A program made the position numbers and the translations under genes. DNA of 64,000 bases from SpSt-333 sp964371615 (GTDB lineage Bacteria; Bacteroidota; Ignavibacteria; UBA10030; UBA8401). The stretch is taken from contig CAYJMS010000005.1 in assembly GCA_964371615.1 (NCBI GenBank), positions 222,416 through 286,415 of the forward strand. Reading direction: 5' to 3'. This document shows positions 1 to 8,541 of the stretch, one piece after another. Under the pieces are notes generated by a model. That model saw only the letters and a list, made by a program, of their open reading frames with translations, was not told the origin of the DNA and made no database searches. The first letter of the stretch is position 1; each line of letters starts with the position of its first letter.

Positions 1-354
1 ATTGACCCGCTGGCGGACAAATTGGGAGTGGCAATTGTGGTTGTAATGCTGACCATTTATAACGATATTCCGTTGTGGTTTGCCGTCGGAATCCTTGCGC
101 GGGATGTCGTCATCTTTCTTGCCGGACTCTACATTAAAACCAAAACGGGAATTATACTTCCATCCATGATGTCGGGGAAAGTGGCAGTATCGCTCCTTGC
201 CTTGTATCTGGTGCTTGCAATTTTACGTTACGACAGCATTGACGTCATTGTTCAATCGGTGTTCATCGCCGCGATGGTTTCGCTTCTCGTTTCGTTCCTG
301 CAATATACTCAGCGCTTTTTTTACACAATCCGTACACACCAAAAGAAGGAATAA
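1..354 (+). CDS. CDP-alcohol phosphatidyltransferase family protein, C-terminal part (5' truncated by window edge)
   Basis: The reading frame is open from the first base and begins with the residues IDPLADKLG. This is the second half of the CDP-alcohol phosphatidyltransferase signature, whose closing aspartates bind the metal that activates the CDP-lipid. The rest is strongly hydrophobic, with about three membrane segments and a basic tail ending in HQKKE. The family joins a CDP-lipid to an alcohol such as glycerol-3-phosphate (PgsA) or serine at the inner membrane. The substrate cannot be told because the N-terminal half lies outside the window. The stop is 6 bases before the ftsY start, so the two genes are probably cotranscribed. 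Confidence 0.8.
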   Translation: MDPLADKLGVAIVVVMLTIYNDIPLWFAVGILARDVVIFLAGLYIKTKTGIILPSMMSGKVAVSLLALYLVLAILRYDSIDVIVQSVFIAAMVSLLVSFLQYTQRFFYTIRTHQKKE

Positions 355-360
355 AAGATA

Positions 361-1314
361 TTGGGCTTTTTTGATTCGTTGAAATTATCGCGATTAAAGG
401 AAGGACTTGCCAAAACACGGGAAACTCTTGCCGCAAAAGTGAATAAGCTGATCTTTGCAAAGGGTAAAATCGATGAGGAGTTTCTGGTACAATTGGATGA
501 GATTTTAATTGCCGGCGATGTCGGAGTGGAAACATCGCACCGTATCATTGAAAACATTAAACGTCGGACAAAAACACAAAAATACGAAACGCAGTCGGAA
601 CTGGATCAATTGGTCCGATCGGAAATTGAGCATGTGCTTTTGCGAACTCAATCGAACGATGACGATCCGTTTATCCTACCGGCGGCAAGCAAGCCCTATG
701 TCATCATGGTCGTCGGCGTTAATGGCGTAGGGAAAACGACCACAATAGGCAAACTCGCTTATAATTACAGATCTGCAGGCAAGAAAGTCATCATCGGGGC
801 GGCGGATACATTTCGAGCTGCCGCCAATGAACAACTGGAAGTGTGGAGCAAACGTGCCGGTGTCGAGATTGTCCAGCAGATGCACGGATCCGATCCAGCT
901 GCCGTTGCGTTCGATACCGTCAAAGCGGCTCAATCGCGCGGAGCGGAAGTGGTGATTATTGATACCGCCGGAAGACTGCACACGAAAACGAACCTGATGG
1001 AGGAATTGAAGAAGATCAAAAGAGTGATTACAAAATGCAGTGCGGATGCACCGCATGAAGTGCTGCTGGTGCTCGATGCGACAACCGGACAGAATGCCAT
1101 TCAACAGGCGAAACTGTTCAACGAAGCAGTCGGACTGACCGGATTGGTGATTACAAAACTCGACGGAACGGCAAAAGGAGGTGTGGTATTTGCGGTCAGC
1201 AACTCCTTAAATATTCCCGTTCGATTCATAGGAGTAGGGGAAAAGATCGAAGACCTTCAACCGTTTGAACCGCATAAATTTGTCGAAGCATTGTTCGATA
1301 CTGAAACACACTAA
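361..1314 (+). CDS. ftsY: Signal recognition particle receptor FtsY
   Basis: SRP-type GTPase of 317 aa that docks ribosome-SRP complexes at the inner membrane for cotranslational insertion. An N-terminal helical N domain (about residues 1-95) precedes the G domain. The P-loop GVNGVGKTTT is at about 119-128, DTAGR lies at the G3 position and TKLDGTAKGG is the G4/closing loop typical of FtsY. The long acidic A domain of E. coli FtsY is absent, as in many short FtsY proteins. The start is TTG at 361, with an AAGAAGG-like ribosome site about 12 bases upstream. No in-frame ATG would keep the N domain whole. It follows the phosphatidyltransferase closely. Confidence 0.96.
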   Translation: MGFFDSLKLSRLKEGLAKTRETLAAKVNKLIFAKGKIDEEFLVQLDEILIAGDVGVETSHRIIENIKRRTKTQKYETQSELDQLVRSEIEHVLLRTQSNDDDPFILPAASKPYVIMVVGVNGVGKTTTIGKLAYNYRSAGKKVIIGAADTFRAAANEQLEVWSKRAGVEIVQQMHGSDPAAVAFDTVKAAQSRGAEVVIIDTAGRLHTKTNLMEELKKIKRVITKCSADAPHEVLLVLDATTGQNAIQQAKLFNEAVGLTGLVITKLDGTAKGGVVFAVSNSLNIPVRFIGVGEKIEDLQPFEPHKFVEALFDTETH

Positions 1315-1346
1315 AACCTTTCTATGGCAAGATAAAGAGAAATGCT

Positions 1347-2360
1347 ATGAAGATCTCATGGAAACAATACGAACTTAATCTCAAGCATACATTCCGGATT
1401 TCTCGCAGTGCAAGTGATTCGGTAAAAGTGATAATCGTTGAAATGGAGCATGACGGCATTGTTGGATATGGGGAAGCGTCTCCCACGAAACGATACGGTG
1501 AATCTGTGGAAACCATTACGGCGTTTCTCGGTCAGATTGATCTTTCGCGGTATGAATCTCCGATGATGCTGGAAGATATCCTCAATGCCGTCGAAGTAAT
1601 TGCACCCGGAAACACCTCTGCAAAATGTGCGATTGATCTGGCACTGCATGATTGGGTTGGGAAAAAATTGAACATTCCGCTCTATCAATTGTGGGGGTTG
1701 AATCCCGCCAAAAGTCCGTTATCATCCTTTACCATCGCGATCGATACGAAGGAAGTGGTGGAACAAAAAGTACATGAAGCGGAGGAATTCCCCATTTTAA
1801 AGGTAAAAGTCGGTTCCGACAACGATGAAGAAATGATCACCACAATCCGAAAACTCACGGACAAAGTTTTATATGTCGATGCGAATGAAGGGTGGAAGGA
1901 TAAAAACCTAGCCTTGAAACGGGTGCAATGGCTGAAAGATCAGAATGTAGGATTCATCGAACAGCCGATGCCTGCGTCGCAATTGGACGATATTAAATGG
2001 CTTCGGGAAAAATCCGGAATTCCGCTGATAGCCGACGAAAGCGTACTTCGGCTTCGTGAAATTCACAGATTGGCCGATGCATTCGACGGCATAAATATTA
2101 AATTGATGAAGTGCACAGGCCTCCGGGAGGCAATGCGGATGATTAATACCGCCCGAGCACTTAATCTGAAAGTGATGATGGGCTGCATGATCGAAACCGC
2201 CGTCGGAATTTCGGCCGGTGCACACATTGCACCGCTGCTCGATTATGCCGACCTCGACGGCAATGTGTTGATCTCGAACGATCCGTTCGACGGGGTACGC
2301 AATATAAAAGGGAAATTGACACTTTCAAATAAACCGGGATTAGGAGTCACGCTTCGGTAA
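1347..2360 (+). CDS. Dipeptide epimerase (L-Ala-D/L-Glu epimerase family, enolase superfamily)
   Basis: 337 aa member of the muconate-lactonizing subgroup of the enolase superfamily. Visible catalytic elements are the KVK pair at 152-154, metal-binding Asp178 (DANEGW), Glu205 (EQPMP) and Asp230 (ADES), and the second base lysine in NIKLMK at about 252. The C-terminal DLDGN motif is typical of Ala-Glu epimerases, which use a DxD pair to bind the dipeptide amino group. The family usually epimerizes L-Ala-D-Glu released from murein so the peptide can be degraded. Other dipeptide specificities are common, so the exact substrate is not fixed. It sits between ftsY and mutL, with mutL starting 2 bases after its stop. 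Confidence 0.85.
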   Translation: MKISWKQYELNLKHTFRISRSASDSVKVIIVEMEHDGIVGYGEASPTKRYGESVETITAFLGQIDLSRYESPMMLEDILNAVEVIAPGNTSAKCAIDLALHDWVGKKLNIPLYQLWGLNPAKSPLSSFTIAIDTKEVVEQKVHEAEEFPILKVKVGSDNDEEMITTIRKLTDKVLYVDANEGWKDKNLALKRVQWLKDQNVGFIEQPMPASQLDDIKWLREKSGIPLIADESVLRLREIHRLADAFDGINIKLMKCTGLREAMRMINTARALNLKVMMGCMIETAVGISAGAHIAPLLDYADLDGNVLISNDPFDGVRNIKGKLTLSNKPGLGVTLR

Positions 2361-2361
2361 T

Positions 2362-4176
2362 ATGTCCTCTGTCATCAATATATTGCCCGAAATTCTTGCC
2401 AACAAAATCGCAGCCGGGGAAGTGGTTCAACGCCCGGAATCGGTTGTGAAGGAGTTGCTCGAAAATTCCATTGATGCCGGAGCGACTTCAATTTCCGTCA
2501 CGATCAAAAATGCCGGTAAATCGTTGATTCAGATCGTGGATAATGGAAAAGGAATGTCCGATGTGGATGCCGAAAAATCATTTTACCGGCATGCGACGAG
2601 CAAAATATCGGAATACGAAGACCTGGAAAATATACGTACTCTCGGTTTTCGCGGCGAAGCGTTGGCTTCCATTGCGGCGGTTGCACAGGTCGAGATGAAG
2701 ACCCGAATGGAGGAGAATCCGGTCGGATTTTCTATCCGGATCGAGGGAGGGGTAGTAAAAGAACGTGCTCAGGTGGCTCACCAGCGCGGCACGACAGTCT
2801 CAGTCAAGAACTTGTTTTTCAATACACCTGCGCGAAGAAATTTTCTCAAATCCAACAATACAGAATTCAAGCATATTTACGATACCGTGCAGCGTTTGGT
2901 ATTATCCCGCCCGGATATTGCAATTGAATTTACCAGTGACGATGATACGATTCTGGCACTTCCATCTCACAGTCTCGACGATCGGTTGAAGAGTTTGTTC
3001 GGTGACCGTCATTTTACAACGTTGATTCCGGTGGAAGAACAGACGGAACTGTTGTCGATTCACGGGTACGTCGGGAAACCGGACTTTGCCCGGAAATCGA
3101 AGGTCGATCAATATATTTTTCTTAATTCGCGATTCATCATCAACCGATCGATAAATCATGCGGTCTTTTCCGGGTATGAGCACCTTGTTGAAAAAGGGAA
3201 TTTTCCGTTTTTCCTGCTGTTCCTGACTATCGATCCGCACAAGGTCGATGTGAATGTACATCCGTCCAAAATGGAAGTAAAATTTTCGGATGAACAAAAT
3301 ATCTATCGGATTGTCGCTTCGGTGATTCGCAAAACACTGGGGGCAAACGATTTGGTCCCGAACATTGAATTCCAATCCCGTGAACATCAGACCGGTTTCT
3401 CTTCGTTCCGGCATACGGCGTTGCCGCGATGGAATCCCGATATTTCCGGACCGGCAGCGGGAGCGCCATCGCAACACACGGAAGATTTCCCGTTCGATTT
3501 GTCTCGTCAGTTAGATCAGATATTTGCGGCCCAGGCGACGCCGGCAGAACAGCCTCAACAGTTTCCGGAACAATATCGTCATATTCCAAGGGAGCTCGAA
3601 GAAACGGATGCTAAACCGATTTGGCAATTGCATAACAAGTACATTTTAACGCAAATCAGAAGCGGATTGATGATTATCGATCAACATGTCGCGCATGAAC
3701 GGATACTGTACGAAAAAGCGCTGGAAAGAATGAACAATGCAGTACCGTCGTCACAGCAATTGCTTTTCCCGCAGACAGTGACGCTGACATCGGGAGATTA
3801 TTCGCTGGCCAAAGATTTGCTGCCGTATTTGCAGACAATCGGATTTGAGTCGAAAGTATTCGGAAAAAATACCATTGTTATCGAAGGTGTCCCGCCGGAA
3901 ATAAAAGCGGGGACCGAATCGAATATTGTTCAGGATATCCTTGATGAATTCAAAAACAATCAATTGCGCGTGAAATTGGAAGCAAAGGATAACCTTGCGA
4001 AATCGTTTTCGTGCAAGGCTGCTATAAAGGCGGGCGAACGGCTTACGGATACAGAAATGCGATCGTTAATAGATCAATTGTTTGCAACCTCGATGCCGTA
4101 TGTTTGCCCTCACGGACGCCCTGTTTTAATTAAGGTATCGCTTGCTGAATTGGATCGAAGATTTTTTAGAACTTGA
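2362..4176 (+). CDS. mutL: DNA mismatch repair protein MutL with endonuclease motif
   Basis: 604 aa mismatch-repair ATPase. The N-terminal GHKL ATPase is complete: KELLENSIDAGA with catalytic Glu31, DNGKGM, FRGEALASI, and the GTTVSVKNLFFNTPAR motif. A variable linker (about 340-420) leads to the C-terminal dimerization domain. There DQHVAHERILYE (from Asp440) matches the DQHA(x)2E(x)4E nicking motif of endonuclease MutL proteins with Val for Ala, SCKAAIKAGE is the ACR-like motif, and CPHGRP (Cys582) is the Zn-binding motif. The protein is therefore expected to nick DNA itself, as in bacteria lacking MutH. The stop overlaps nothing, and the small ABM gene starts 4 bases later. Confidence 0.96.
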   Translation: MSSVINILPEILANKIAAGEVVQRPESVVKELLENSIDAGATSISVTIKNAGKSLIQIVDNGKGMSDVDAEKSFYRHATSKISEYEDLENIRTLGFRGEALASIAAVAQVEMKTRMEENPVGFSIRIEGGVVKERAQVAHQRGTTVSVKNLFFNTPARRNFLKSNNTEFKHIYDTVQRLVLSRPDIAIEFTSDDDTILALPSHSLDDRLKSLFGDRHFTTLIPVEEQTELLSIHGYVGKPDFARKSKVDQYIFLNSRFIINRSINHAVFSGYEHLVEKGNFPFFLLFLTIDPHKVDVNVHPSKMEVKFSDEQNIYRIVASVIRKTLGANDLVPNIEFQSREHQTGFSSFRHTALPRWNPDISGPAAGAPSQHTEDFPFDLSRQLDQIFAAQATPAEQPQQFPEQYRHIPRELEETDAKPIWQLHNKYILTQIRSGLMIIDQHVAHERILYEKALERMNNAVPSSQQLLFPQTVTLTSGDYSLAKDLLPYLQTIGFESKVFGKNTIVIEGVPPEIKAGTESNIVQDILDEFKNNQLRVKLEAKDNLAKSFSCKAAIKAGERLTDTEMRSLIDQLFATSMPYVCPHGRPVLIKVSLAELDRRFFRT

Positions 4177-4180
4177 CACT

Positions 4181-4465
4181 ATGCAAATCGTCACCGTAGA
4201 ATTTACGTCAACACCGGAAAACCGTAACGCCATCATTCACTTATGTCGATCGATGATCGGTCCGTCCCGGGCGGAGGAGGGGTGCATTAGTTACAATTTT
4301 TATGAAAATGCCGACAACAAGAATTCATTCTTCTTTTTCGAAGAGTGGAAAGATCAGGATGCGATAGATGCTCATAACAAAACAAAACACTATATTGATT
4401 TTATATCGAAGTTCAATTCACTGCTTGTGGGCGAAGCAGTAGTGTTGGTGCGATCTATCCGGTAA
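4181..4465 (+). CDS. Antibiotic biosynthesis monooxygenase (ABM) domain protein
   Basis: A 94 aa protein made of a single ABM/YgiN-like ferredoxin-fold domain: MQIVTVEF at the start, GCISYNFYEN and FFFFEEWKDQDAIDAHN in the middle, then HYIDF. These small dimeric proteins include quinol monooxygenases, haem-degrading enzymes and proteins of unknown activity, so the function is open. The frame also stays open upstream into mutL to 4142. The ATG at 4181 is preferred because it sits just before the conserved first strand and follows the mutL stop by 4 bases. It is probably cotranscribed with mutL. Confidence 0.75.
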   Translation: MQIVTVEFTSTPENRNAIIHLCRSMIGPSRAEEGCISYNFYENADNKNSFFFFEEWKDQDAIDAHNKTKHYIDFISKFNSLLVGEAVVLVRSIR

Positions 4466-4518
4466 GATCGCAGCAGCAAAAACATTTTGTTAAAATATTC
4501 AACAATAGGAGCACGTAC

Positions 4519-6186
4519 ATGGCAACATTCAACGATCCAAAGGCGATCACAGAAGCAGGGGAGAATTATGCAGCGAAAGCAGCATCGTCAAAGGTTCGCA
4601 ATGTAAAATTTACGACGGTCAGCGGTGAATCTGTACTGCCTTTATATACTCCCGATGATATTAAAGAAATCAACTACCTTTCAGAGATTGGATTTCCGGG
4701 TGAATTTCCATATACCCGCGGTATCCATAATACGGGATATCGAGGAAAATTATGGACCATGCGGCAGTTTGCCGGTTTTGGCACGCCGGAAGACACCAAT
4801 CAACGGTTTAAGTACCTGCTCGAACATGGGCAAACGGGACTTTCAACAGCGTTCGATCTGCCGACATTAATGGGAAGAGATGCCGACGATCCGTTTTCCG
4901 AAGGGGAAGTAGGCATATGCGGTGTTGCAATCAGTTCGTTGGCGGATATGGAGATATTGTTCAAAGGTATCCCGCTGGATAAAGTCACCACTTCTATGAC
5001 CATCAACGCTCCCGCAGCGATGATTCTTGCATTTTATATTGCCGTGGCGGAGAAACAGGGGTTGAAATCGAATGTCCTGCGCGGAACGATTCAAAACGAC
5101 ATCTTAAAGGAATACATCGCTCAAAAAGAATGGATCTATCCCCCAAAACCGTCGATGAGAATCATCACCGACATGTTTCAATACTGCGCGAAAGAACTTC
5201 CGCAATTTAATCCTATCTCTGTGTCAGGCTATCATATACGGGAAGCTGGTTCAACCTCTGTCCAGGAGTTAGCATTCACACTGGCAGATGGTTTTGCATA
5301 TATCGAACATGGTATTGCTGCCGGAATGGATGTTGATGATTTCGCTCCGAGAATTTCGTATTTCTTCAATTCCCATTTGGACTTTTTTGAGGAGATTGCA
5401 AAATTTCGTGCAGCACGCCGGATTTATGCAAAACGGATGAAATATAAGTATGGCGCTAAAAATCCAAAATCGTGGACCCTTCGTTTCCATACGCAGACCG
5501 CAGGATGCACTCTGACGGCACAGCAGCCTGAGAACAATATTGTCAGAACTGCAATTCAAGCGCTTGCCGGGGTTTTAGGAGGTACACAATCACTTCATAC
5601 CAATTCTATGGATGAAACCCTTGCATTGCCGTCGGATAAGGCGGTAAAGATCGCATTACGAACACAACAGATAATTGCTGATGAAACCGGCGTCGCCAAC
5701 GTTATTGATCCGCTGGGAGGAAGTTACTTTGTAGAGGCGCTCACATCCAAAATGGAGGAAGAAGCGGAACAATACTTCGAAAAGATTGATATGTTGGGAG
5801 GTGTAATACCGGCAATCGAACAAGGATTCTTCCAGCGCGAGATAGCCGAAGCGGCCTATCGCTACCAACGTGAGTTGGATAGCAAGGAGAAGATCATCGT
5901 CGGTGTCAATCAATACGTTGAAGAAGGCGAAAAAATTGACATTCCAATTCTTGCCATTTCACCAGAAGTGGAGATTGTTCAGAAGAAAAGACTTTCAGCG
6001 GTGCGGAATAGCCGAAATCAGGAGGAATGGACAAACGCTATCAATGATTTAAAGAATGCAGCCGTAGACGGAACCAACCTCATGCCGCATTTGCTTAATG
6101 CTACACGAAAACACGTAACTCTCGGAGAAATGTGCAATGCGTTGATTGAACATTTCGGTATTTACGAAGAACAAGCGGTTTTTTAA
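4519..6186 (+). CDS. Acyl-CoA mutase large subunit, isobutyryl-CoA-mutase-like (IcmA/MCM family)
   Basis: 555 aa catalytic TIM-barrel subunit of an adenosylcobalamin acyl-CoA mutase; the B12-binding domain is absent and must come from another gene not in the window. Family motifs are plain: TRGIHNTGYRG, GTIQNDILKEY, SGYHIREAG with catalytic His239, and QSLHTNSMDE. By hand alignment with Propionibacterium methylmalonyl-CoA mutase, the residues that hold the methylmalonyl carboxylate are changed: Tyr89 is Phe84 and Arg207 is Gln202, while Ala116 stays Ala111. Phe/Ala/Gln is the signature of isobutyryl-CoA mutase (Phe80/Ala107/Gln198); 2-hydroxyisobutyryl-CoA mutase has Ile/Asp/Gln. The likely reaction is isobutyryl-CoA to n-butyryl-CoA. 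An AGGAG site at 4507-4511 fixes the ATG. Confidence 0.85.
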   Translation: MATFNDPKAITEAGENYAAKAASSKVRNVKFTTVSGESVLPLYTPDDIKEINYLSEIGFPGEFPYTRGIHNTGYRGKLWTMRQFAGFGTPEDTNQRFKYLLEHGQTGLSTAFDLPTLMGRDADDPFSEGEVGICGVAISSLADMEILFKGIPLDKVTTSMTINAPAAMILAFYIAVAEKQGLKSNVLRGTIQNDILKEYIAQKEWIYPPKPSMRIITDMFQYCAKELPQFNPISVSGYHIREAGSTSVQELAFTLADGFAYIEHGIAAGMDVDDFAPRISYFFNSHLDFFEEIAKFRAARRIYAKRMKYKYGAKNPKSWTLRFHTQTAGCTLTAQQPENNIVRTAIQALAGVLGGTQSLHTNSMDETLALPSDKAVKIALRTQQIIADETGVANVIDPLGGSYFVEALTSKMEEEAEQYFEKIDMLGGVIPAIEQGFFQREIAEAAYRYQRELDSKEKIIVGVNQYVEEGEKIDIPILAISPEVEIVQKKRLSAVRNSRNQEEWTNAINDLKNAAVDGTNLMPHLLNATRKHVTLGEMCNALIEHFGIYEEQAVF

Positions 6187-6197
6187 ACGGGGATCCA

Positions 6198-7073
6198 ATG
6201 TTCGTTCCGACCATCAAATTGATGCGTCCACTTCAATGGTTGAAGAATGGTTTTGTCTTTACTCCATTGATTTTTTCCAAACACCTCATGCATGCCGACT
6301 TCGGTGTCAATGCCATGCTTGCTTTTTTTGCCTTCTGTTTTGCCTCCAGTGTTGTGTATATCATTAACGATATACTTGATAAAGAATCGGATAGAGTACA
6401 TCCGATAAAGAAAAAACGGCCTATTGCAACAGGTGAACTCTCTGTGCAGTTTGCTCTCGCCGTTGCATTTGTATTATCCATTTTTGCCGTCGCACTTTCT
6501 TCGCTGCTTCCGTCGGGATTTGCTTGGATCTTGTTGCTGTACGTCGTTATCCAAATCGCCTATTCTTTTCGGCTCAAAAAAGTTGTTATTCTGGATATCT
6601 TTGTCATTGCAGCGGGTTTTATGTTGCGTGTCTTCGCCGGAGCAATGGCAATCCAGGTGACTATATCGCATTGGATCGTTATTACTACTCTGTTCTTATC
6701 GCTGTTCCTGGCTATTTCAAAACGACGTTCGGAACTTGTAATGGTCACGAAACAAAACATCGAATCGCCTCGCAGAGTGCTGAAAGAGTACAGCATACCA
6801 TTCCTTGATGCATTGTTGATTATTTCGACCACCGGTATGGTGTTATCATATTCACTGTATACAATGGCTGATAAAACAATTGCGGTGTTCGGTTCTGAAT
6901 ATCTCATCTTTACAACGATCTTTGTTTTATTCGGAATATTCAGATATTTATTCCTCGTACTTGTCCGTGACGAAGGGGAGAATCCGACGCTGATTCTTGT
7001 GAAAGATGCCCCCATGGCTTTAAACATGATTCTCTGGCTTTTGACATGCATCGCAATTATCTATTTCTCATAA
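6198..7073 (+). CDS. UbiA-family decaprenyl-phosphate phosphoribosyltransferase homologue (DPPR synthase)
   Basis: 291 aa polytopic membrane protein of the UbiA prenyltransferase family. The first Asp-rich motif is NDILDKESDRVHP (57-69), followed by KKKRPIATG, and the second region is YSFRLKKVVILD (122-133). This pattern matches decaprenyl-phosphate phosphoribosyltransferase (mycobacterial Rv3806c), which moves ribose-5-phosphate from PRPP onto a polyprenyl phosphate, rather than quinone or haem prenyltransferases. About eight to nine hydrophobic helices are visible. It lies 11 bases after the mutase gene, and the next two genes encode DprE1 and DprE2 homologues, which supports the assignment. 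Substrate chain length is unknown. Confidence 0.85.
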   Translation: MFVPTIKLMRPLQWLKNGFVFTPLIFSKHLMHADFGVNAMLAFFAFCFASSVVYIINDILDKESDRVHPIKKKRPIATGELSVQFALAVAFVLSIFAVALSSLLPSGFAWILLLYVVIQIAYSFRLKKVVILDIFVIAAGFMLRVFAGAMAIQVTISHWIVITTLFLSLFLAISKRRSELVMVTKQNIESPRRVLKEYSIPFLDALLIISTTGMVLSYSLYTMADKTIAVFGSEYLIFTTIFVLFGIFRYLFLVLVRDEGENPTLILVKDAPMALNMILWLLTCIAIIYFS

Positions 7074-7227
7074 CAGCATACCTGGGATGACAGGAATCTA
7101 ATTGTGTGTCTAATTACAATGCCTCACAGAGTATGACGACGATATAATATACTCCATTGATGGTCCATGCCTCTCTGAATTTCACTTTCCGCTTCATATA
7201 ATCCCTTTCTTTTTGTATTTTTCAACT

Positions 7228-8541
7228 ATGAAAATATCAAATTGGGGCAACTATCCTTTCGTTGAAGCCACTATCTTTTCTCCTGCAGATGATAATGGAA
7301 TCAAAGAATGCATTGAAACATCCGACGAACTCATTCCTCGAGGTTTGGGACGATGTTACGGTGATTCATCGCTGAATACGACGATTGTTTCGATGCTTCG
7401 CATGAATCACTTTCTTGCATTTGACGATATCAACGGAATATTGACGTGTGAAGCGGGTGTATCATTGGAAGAAATTCTTGATGTGTGCGTTCCCAGAGGT
7501 TGGTTCCTTTCCGTCACGCCGGGGACAAAGTATGTTACCGTTGGCGGGGCAATTGCATCAGACGTCCATGGCAAGAACCATCACGTCGCCGGATCGTTTT
7601 CACGCCATGTAGTATCGATCAAAATGATGTTAAGCGACGGCACTGTCGTAAGGTGTTCAGACAATGAACGTCAGGATCTCTTCTGGTCGACATGCGGCGG
7701 GATGGGATTAACCGGAGTAATTCTTGAAGCCACAATTCAACTTTTAAAGATCGAAACTGCATACATCCGGCAGCGAATTGTGAAATCAAAGAACATTGAT
7801 GAAGCGATCGATCTGTTCGAAACGAACAATCACTGGACATATTCCGTTGCCTGGATTGATTGTCTTGCCAAAGGTAATTCACTCGGCCGTTCGGCATTGG
7901 TGCTTGGTGAACATGCAACACAAGCTGAGGTGGGATATCGATACAGGAATCCATTGAATATCGATAAAAAACGTCCCATCCCGGTTCCAATGTATTTCCC
8001 GAATTTTTTGCTGAATACGTACACCGTAAAATTATTCAACGAACTCAGATACGCAACGTATATCGCAAAGGATTCCGTGGTGGAATATGTGCCGTTCTTT
8101 TATCCTTTGGACATTATTGCGGATTGGAATAAGATCTATGGAAGGAGAGGATTCACCCAGTACCAATTTGTATTGCCTAAAGAATCATCGCGTGAAGGCT
8201 TAAAAAAAATTCTTACCAGAATAGCACAAAGTGGTGAAGGATCATTTTTGGCAGTATTAAAATTATTCGGGCAGCAAAGCGGAATATTGTCATTTCCGCG
8301 CGAAGGCTTTACTCTCGCCCTTGATTTTCCGATAACCCCGACAACCATGGTTTTATTCGGCGAATTGGATGCTATGGTTGCCGATTTTGGGGGACGGATG
8401 TATCTCTCGAAAGATGTTCGTATGTCGAAAGAGCTATTTGACAAAGGATATTCCTCTGCGACACAATTTCGTGCGATAAAGAAACAATTCGATCCATTGA
8501 TGAAATTCCAATCACTACAATCGAAACGGATTGGTTTATGA
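7228..8541 (+). CDS. dprE1: DprE1-like decaprenylphosphoryl-beta-D-ribose 2'-oxidase (FAD)
   Basis: 437 aa FAD oxidoreductase of the VAO/ALO fold that oxidizes the 2'-OH of polyprenyl-phospho-ribose, the first half of epimerization to arabinose. N-terminal FAD-binding motifs are IPRGLGRCYGDSSLN (36-50), TPGTKYVTVGGAIASDVHGKN and GGMGLTGVI. The C-terminal segment from KLFG to the end aligns closely with mycobacterial DprE1. Catalytic Lys418 is Lys395 here, and the benzothiazinone-reactive Cys387 is Ala364 (the 31-residue spacing is kept). ATG at 7228 is chosen over an upstream TTG at 7213; neither has a clear Shine-Dalgarno site. The 154-base gap before it contains TATAAT hexamers (7143, 7197) without convincing -35 partners. 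It overlaps dprE2 by 4 bases. Confidence 0.9.
   Translation: MKISNWGNYPFVEATIFSPADDNGIKECIETSDELIPRGLGRCYGDSSLNTTIVSMLRMNHFLAFDDINGILTCEAGVSLEEILDVCVPRGWFLSVTPGTKYVTVGGAIASDVHGKNHHVAGSFSRHVVSIKMMLSDGTVVRCSDNERQDLFWSTCGGMGLTGVILEATIQLLKIETAYIRQRIVKSKNIDEAIDLFETNNHWTYSVAWIDCLAKGNSLGRSALVLGEHATQAEVGYRYRNPLNIDKKRPIPVPMYFPNFLLNTYTVKLFNELRYATYIAKDSVVEYVPFFYPLDIIADWNKIYGRRGFTQYQFVLPKESSREGLKKILTRIAQSGEGSFLAVLKLFGQQSGILSFPREGFTLALDFPITPTTMVLFGELDAMVADFGGRMYLSKDVRMSKELFDKGYSSATQFRAIKKQFDPLMKFQSLQSKRIGL

Noticed and set aside
4519..6186. Methylmalonyl-CoA mutase as the product name
   Set aside because: The carboxylate-binding Tyr and Arg are replaced by Phe and Gln, matching isobutyryl-CoA mutase instead.
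7074..7227. Internal promoter before dprE1 (TATAAT at 7143 and 7197)
   Set aside because: No -35 partner at a proper distance; AT-rich sequence gives such hexamers by chance.
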